Source of the DNA: Chloroflexota bacterium
GTDB lineage: Bacteria; Chloroflexota; Anaerolineae; Anaerolineales; DRKV01
Length of the DNA stretch: 8,352 nt
Direction of reading: 5' to 3'
Assembly: GCA_011051635.1 (NCBI GenBank)
Contig: DRKV01000057.1
Location: 1 to 8,352, forward strand
Shown: positions 6,287 to 8,352 of the stretch, one piece after another
How positions within the stretch are numbered: position 1 is the first letter of the stretch
Layout: each line of letters opens with the position of its first letter
Notes under the pieces: model-generated
Seen by the model: only the letters and a program-made list of their open reading frames with translations
What the model was told of the DNA's origin: nothing
Database searches by the model: none
Made by a program: the position numbers and the translations under genes

Positions 6287-7552
6287 TTTGGAGGCCATGG
6301 GCTGTGCTTCGTCCTCCTCGCGCCACCAGGCCGCCCCTAACGCGCCGACCGCGGCGGCCATTGCTCCGAGAACTCCTGCCAGTACCGTGTTAACCAGTTT
6401 GCGCGGCGAGACTGGTTTGATAGGCGTAAGCGCGGTGCTGGCAATCCGCACCTGCCCGACCGAATCGTTCGTCACGATAGCAACTTCATCCACTTTGTGC
6501 GCCAGAGCGGTATACGTGTCCGCAGCCAGGTCCCGTTCGCGTTCCAGGCGGGCGCGTTCCAACTGGTAACCCCTCAACTCAGTTTGGAGGCTCAAAATCT
6601 GCGGCTCGAGGGCGGATAACTCGCCCTCGATGGCATCAATCCGGTCTTCGACCACCTGACGGGTATCCAGGAGCACCTGACGCTGTTCCGTCACGCTCAT
6701 GCTGCCCAACGTGCCGGGGTCGCTGATTTGCAACTGGAGAGGAAAACTCTTGCCAGCGTTGAAGACGCGCAGGGAAAGGAAGAGGGCGTTAATCTGGTCA
6801 GAGAAATCCACCATCTGCGAGTTGCCCTGGGACTGCATCTTGGTCAACAAAGAGTCCAGGTCTTGCAGGGCGTTCTCCAACGCGCGGCGTTCCGTGAGGT
6901 AATCCTTCTGTTTTTGTTGCAAGGAATTCAACTGATTTTGGACAATGGCGCTTTTATCGCGAGCAGCAAAATCCGTGAGCGCGTCTTCGGCCTGTTGCAA
7001 AGTGCGGGCAGCCTCGTCGAACTGTTCTGTAAAAAAGGTCAGTTGTTCGGTATCGTTGGTTCCGTAAACGCGGTTGGCTTCGTTCACAAAGGTCTGCACC
7101 CACAGATTAGCCACGCGGGAGGCGTCCTGCGGGCTGTGTGCCTTGACCGAGAAAGTGAGCAAGCCGTTCTTGCCGGTAACTTCCAGGATGTCGCGCAAAT
7201 CATCAATGTTTTCCACGCCTTGGGGCAGCGGCTCCAAAGCGGAAAAGACTTTTTGTATTACGCTGTCACTGGTCGCCAGGCCGGTATAAACGTCAATCTG
7301 CATATCCACGGTGTTGACGACGGTTTCAATCCGCGGGTCGAACTGCAACTTGTATTGGGTGGGGGTCATCACCGCCAGGGCCGTGGCCTCATACACGGGA
7401 GGCAGCACCAGACTGACCAGCAAGGCGAGCAGCGCGGCCCCAAAAGTGGAGACCACTATCCAGCGCCGGTACTCCCAGAGAATTTTTATCAGACGACGCA
7501 CATCAATGACATCGTCGTCCAGGTACATCGCTTGCAGTTCTTGTTCTTCCAT
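6269..7552 (-). CDS. Wzz/GumC-type polysaccharide chain-length protein, no kinase domain
   Basis: This 427-residue polysaccharide co-polymerase (PCP) should sit in the cytoplasmic membrane and control chain length or help export of the polymer. A short cytoplasmic start with DVRRLIKILWEYRRW (residues 17-31) leads into TM1 (about 31-51), ending in PPVYEATA. The extracytoplasmic part has the Wzz-like beginning (52-160), then charged, Gln-rich helices likely to be coiled coils (about 175-240 and 300-345). A Pro-rich stretch, PIKPVSPRK (377-385), precedes TM2 (about 388-410) and a short charged cytoplasmic tail. There is no Walker A, Walker B or Tyr-rich tail, so no BY-kinase is fused. I chose the ATG at 7550-7552: the frame is open to a TTG at 7601-7603, but that adds 17 uncharacteristic residues and would start inside the candidate promoter. 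GGAG lies 12 bases before the ATG. Confidence 0.88.
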   Translation of the reverse strand: MEEQELQAMYLDDDVIDVRRLIKILWEYRRWIVVSTFGAALLALLVSLVLPPVYEATALAVMTPTQYKLQFDPRIETVVNTVDMQIDVYTGLATSDSVIQKVFSALEPLPQGVENIDDLRDILEVTGKNGLLTFSVKAHSPQDASRVANLWVQTFVNEANRVYGTNDTEQLTFFTEQFDEAARTLQQAEDALTDFAARDKSAIVQNQLNSLQQKQKDYLTERRALENALQDLDSLLTKMQSQGNSQMVDFSDQINALFLSLRVFNAGKSFPLQLQISDPGTLGSMSVTEQRQVLLDTRQVVEDRIDAIEGELSALEPQILSLQTELRGYQLERARLERERDLAADTYTALAHKVDEVAIVTNDSVGQVRIASTALTPIKPVSPRKLVNTVLAGVLGAMAAAVGALGAAWWREEDEAQPMASKPAAAD

Positions 7553-7564
7553 CGTGATTGTCTG

Positions 7565-7568
7565 CTCC
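7565..7568 (-). promoter_or_regulatory. Shine-Dalgarno-like GGAG for the chain-length gene
   Basis: GGAG on the transcript lies 12 bases before the ATG at 7552. The spacing is longer than ideal, but no other purine-rich site exists nearer. It favours this ATG over the TTG 51 bases upstream. Confidence 0.4.
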
Positions 7569-7591
7569 ACTGAAAATTCAGGCCGGGGCTG

Positions 7592-7620
7592 ATTTTCCCA
7601 CAACCCAGAAGTACCGTCAA
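7592..7620 (-). promoter_or_regulatory. Candidate sigma70-type promoter ahead of the chain-length gene
   Basis: On the minus strand TTGACG (7615-7620, five of six to the -35 consensus) is followed after exactly 17 bases by GAAAAT (7592-7597, four of six to the -10 consensus). Transcription would start near 7585, giving a leader of about 33 bases before the ATG at 7552. The site lies in the 73-bp gap between GT2 and the chain-length gene. This is a pattern match in one short gap; the -10 lacks the consensus first T, so the call is tentative. Confidence 0.4.
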
Positions 7621-7634
7621 CCCTGCTACGGTAC
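7611..7634. other. Perfect 7-bp inverted repeat at the GT2 stop and -35 box
   Basis: gtaccgt (7611-7617) and acggtac (7628-7634) are exact inverted copies separated by 10 bp. The pair covers the GT2 TAG stop (7626-7628) and overlaps the candidate -35 hexamer (7615-7620). It could be an operator for a dimeric regulator or an RNA hairpin closing the GT2 message. No U-run follows, so a standard terminator is unlikely. Confidence 0.45.
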
Positions 7635-8352
7635 CACCCTGCGCAGCCACAGGCGCACCTTCAACGGCATCCAGCGATACAGCAAGGGACGCGCATAGGC
7701 TTTGAGCGCCAGCCAAGAGAGCGGCCCGTACCCCTCGCGGCGGGCGACGCGCAGCATCTCCGGGTAGCAACGGTCGTCGGAGGCGTCGGTCTTGGCCTCC
7801 CCGTGGAGGCGGAAACTGGCCCACAACTGCGGCGTGTAGCGGATTTCGGTCACTTTGGCAAGGCGCACCCACAGGTCGTAATCCATGGCGAAGTAGAAAG
7901 AAGGGTCCAACGGACCGACCTGCCTCCACAGCGCGGCGCGCCAGAAAGACGCCTGCTGGGGGATGTGTACCGAACCGCGCAGTAATTTGCGGTAATCCGT
8001 CTGCCGGGCGGCAAAGCGGCCAATCACCCGGCCATTCTCATCAATGAAATCCGCGTCCCCGTACACCAGCCCCACTTCGGGATGCGCTTGCAGGTATGCC
8101 ACCGCCTCCCGCACCGCATGGGGATAGTAGGTATCATCCGAATTGAGCCAGGCGAGAATTTCGCCGTGCGCATGGGCAAATCCCTTGTTGATGGCCTCCG
8201 TCTGTCCGCTGTCCGGTTCCGAGACCCACCAGGCCAGGCGGTCGGCGTATTTGCGGATGACTTCCACGCTCCCGTCGGTCGAACCGCCGTCCACGATGAT
8301 GTATTCGAGGTTGGGGTAGTCCTGCGCCAGCACCGAGCGGATGGTATCTTCC
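7626..8352 (-). CDS. Family 2 glycosyltransferase, N-terminus beyond the window
   Basis: About 241 residues of a cytoplasmic GT-A fold glycosyltransferase are visible, and the frame is open to the right edge. The visible part begins [17 protein letters not shown], which in this family follows a first beta strand and turn (V/I-T-P-S-Y/F-N type), so roughly 20-30 residues are missing; the GTG at 8333 is an internal Val codon, not a start. VDGGSTDGS carries the nucleotide-binding acid, and LNSDD is the DXD-like metal site. IPQQASFWR and MDYDLWVRL are late signatures around the catalytic base, and RLHGEAKT follows. The C-terminal 50 residues are basic and hydrophobic, which fits membrane association. 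It probably transfers a sugar from a nucleotide donor to the growing lipid-linked repeat unit. Its position in an rml locus makes rhamnose a possible donor sugar, but sequence alone does not fix specificity. The stop is 73 bp from the chain-length gene. Confidence 0.9.
   Translation of the reverse strand, partial: EDTIRSVLAQDYPNLEYIIVDGGSTDGSVEVIRKYADRLAWWVSEPDSGQTEAINKGFAHAHGEILAWLNSDDTYYPHAVREAVAYLQAHPEVGLVYGDADFIDENGRVIGRFAARQTDYRKLLRGSVHIPQQASFWRAALWRQVGPLDPSFYFAMDYDLWVRLAKVTEIRYTPQLWASFRLHGEAKTDASDDRCYPEMLRVARREGYGPLSWLALKAYARPLLYRWMPLKVRLWLRRVVP

Noticed and set aside
7601..7603. TTG start for the chain-length gene
   Set aside because: It adds 17 atypical residues, has no Shine-Dalgarno, and the ATG at 7552 starts a typical PCP cytoplasmic segment.

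Overview
The window is one continuous stretch of a cell-surface polysaccharide locus. All eight genes lie on the minus strand, so transcription runs from high to low coordinates. In transcription order they are: a family 2 glycosyltransferase (cut by the right edge), a Wzz/GumC-type polysaccharide chain-length protein, a multi-pass GT-C type membrane glycosyltransferase, the complete dTDP-L-rhamnose set in the order rmlC-rmlB-rmlA-rmlD, and a WecB-type UDP-GlcNAc 2-epimerase. Coding density is very high, and no gap between genes exceeds about 135 bp.

The DNA is GC-rich. The proteins look bacterial and free-living, with no phage, transposon, tRNA, rRNA or CRISPR signal. The organism cannot be fixed from this window. 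The high GC content, the style of the GT-C protein and the degenerate 7-8 bp tandem repeats in the gaps would fit a Chloroflexota (Anaerolineae-like) genome, but this is inference from general familiarity and needs a database search.

The genes fit one pathway. RmlA, RmlB, RmlC and RmlD turn glucose-1-phosphate and dTTP into dTDP-L-rhamnose. WecB makes UDP-ManNAc from UDP-GlcNAc. The GT2 and GT-C enzymes would transfer sugars on the cytoplasmic and outer faces of the membrane. The Wzz-like protein would set polymer length or take part in export. No polymerase, flippase, BY-kinase or rhamnosyltransferase assigned by specificity is visible here; they may lie outside.

The most unusual structure is in the gaps. 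The three gaps that precede rmlC, rmlB and rmlA each carry short direct repeats of 7 or 8 bp, with different unit sequences, ending 3 to 11 bases before the start codon. None of these three genes has a recognisable Shine-Dalgarno site. The rmlA-rmlD and rmlD-wecB junctions are instead tight (1-bp gap and ATGA overlap) and have Shine-Dalgarno-like sequences. Two further gap structures are a strong GC-rich hairpin with the wzz stop codon in its loop and no U-tract, and a perfect 7-bp inverted repeat that overlaps a sigma70-like -35 box ahead of wzz. The enzymes themselves look complete and ordinary; I see no undescribed protein system here.
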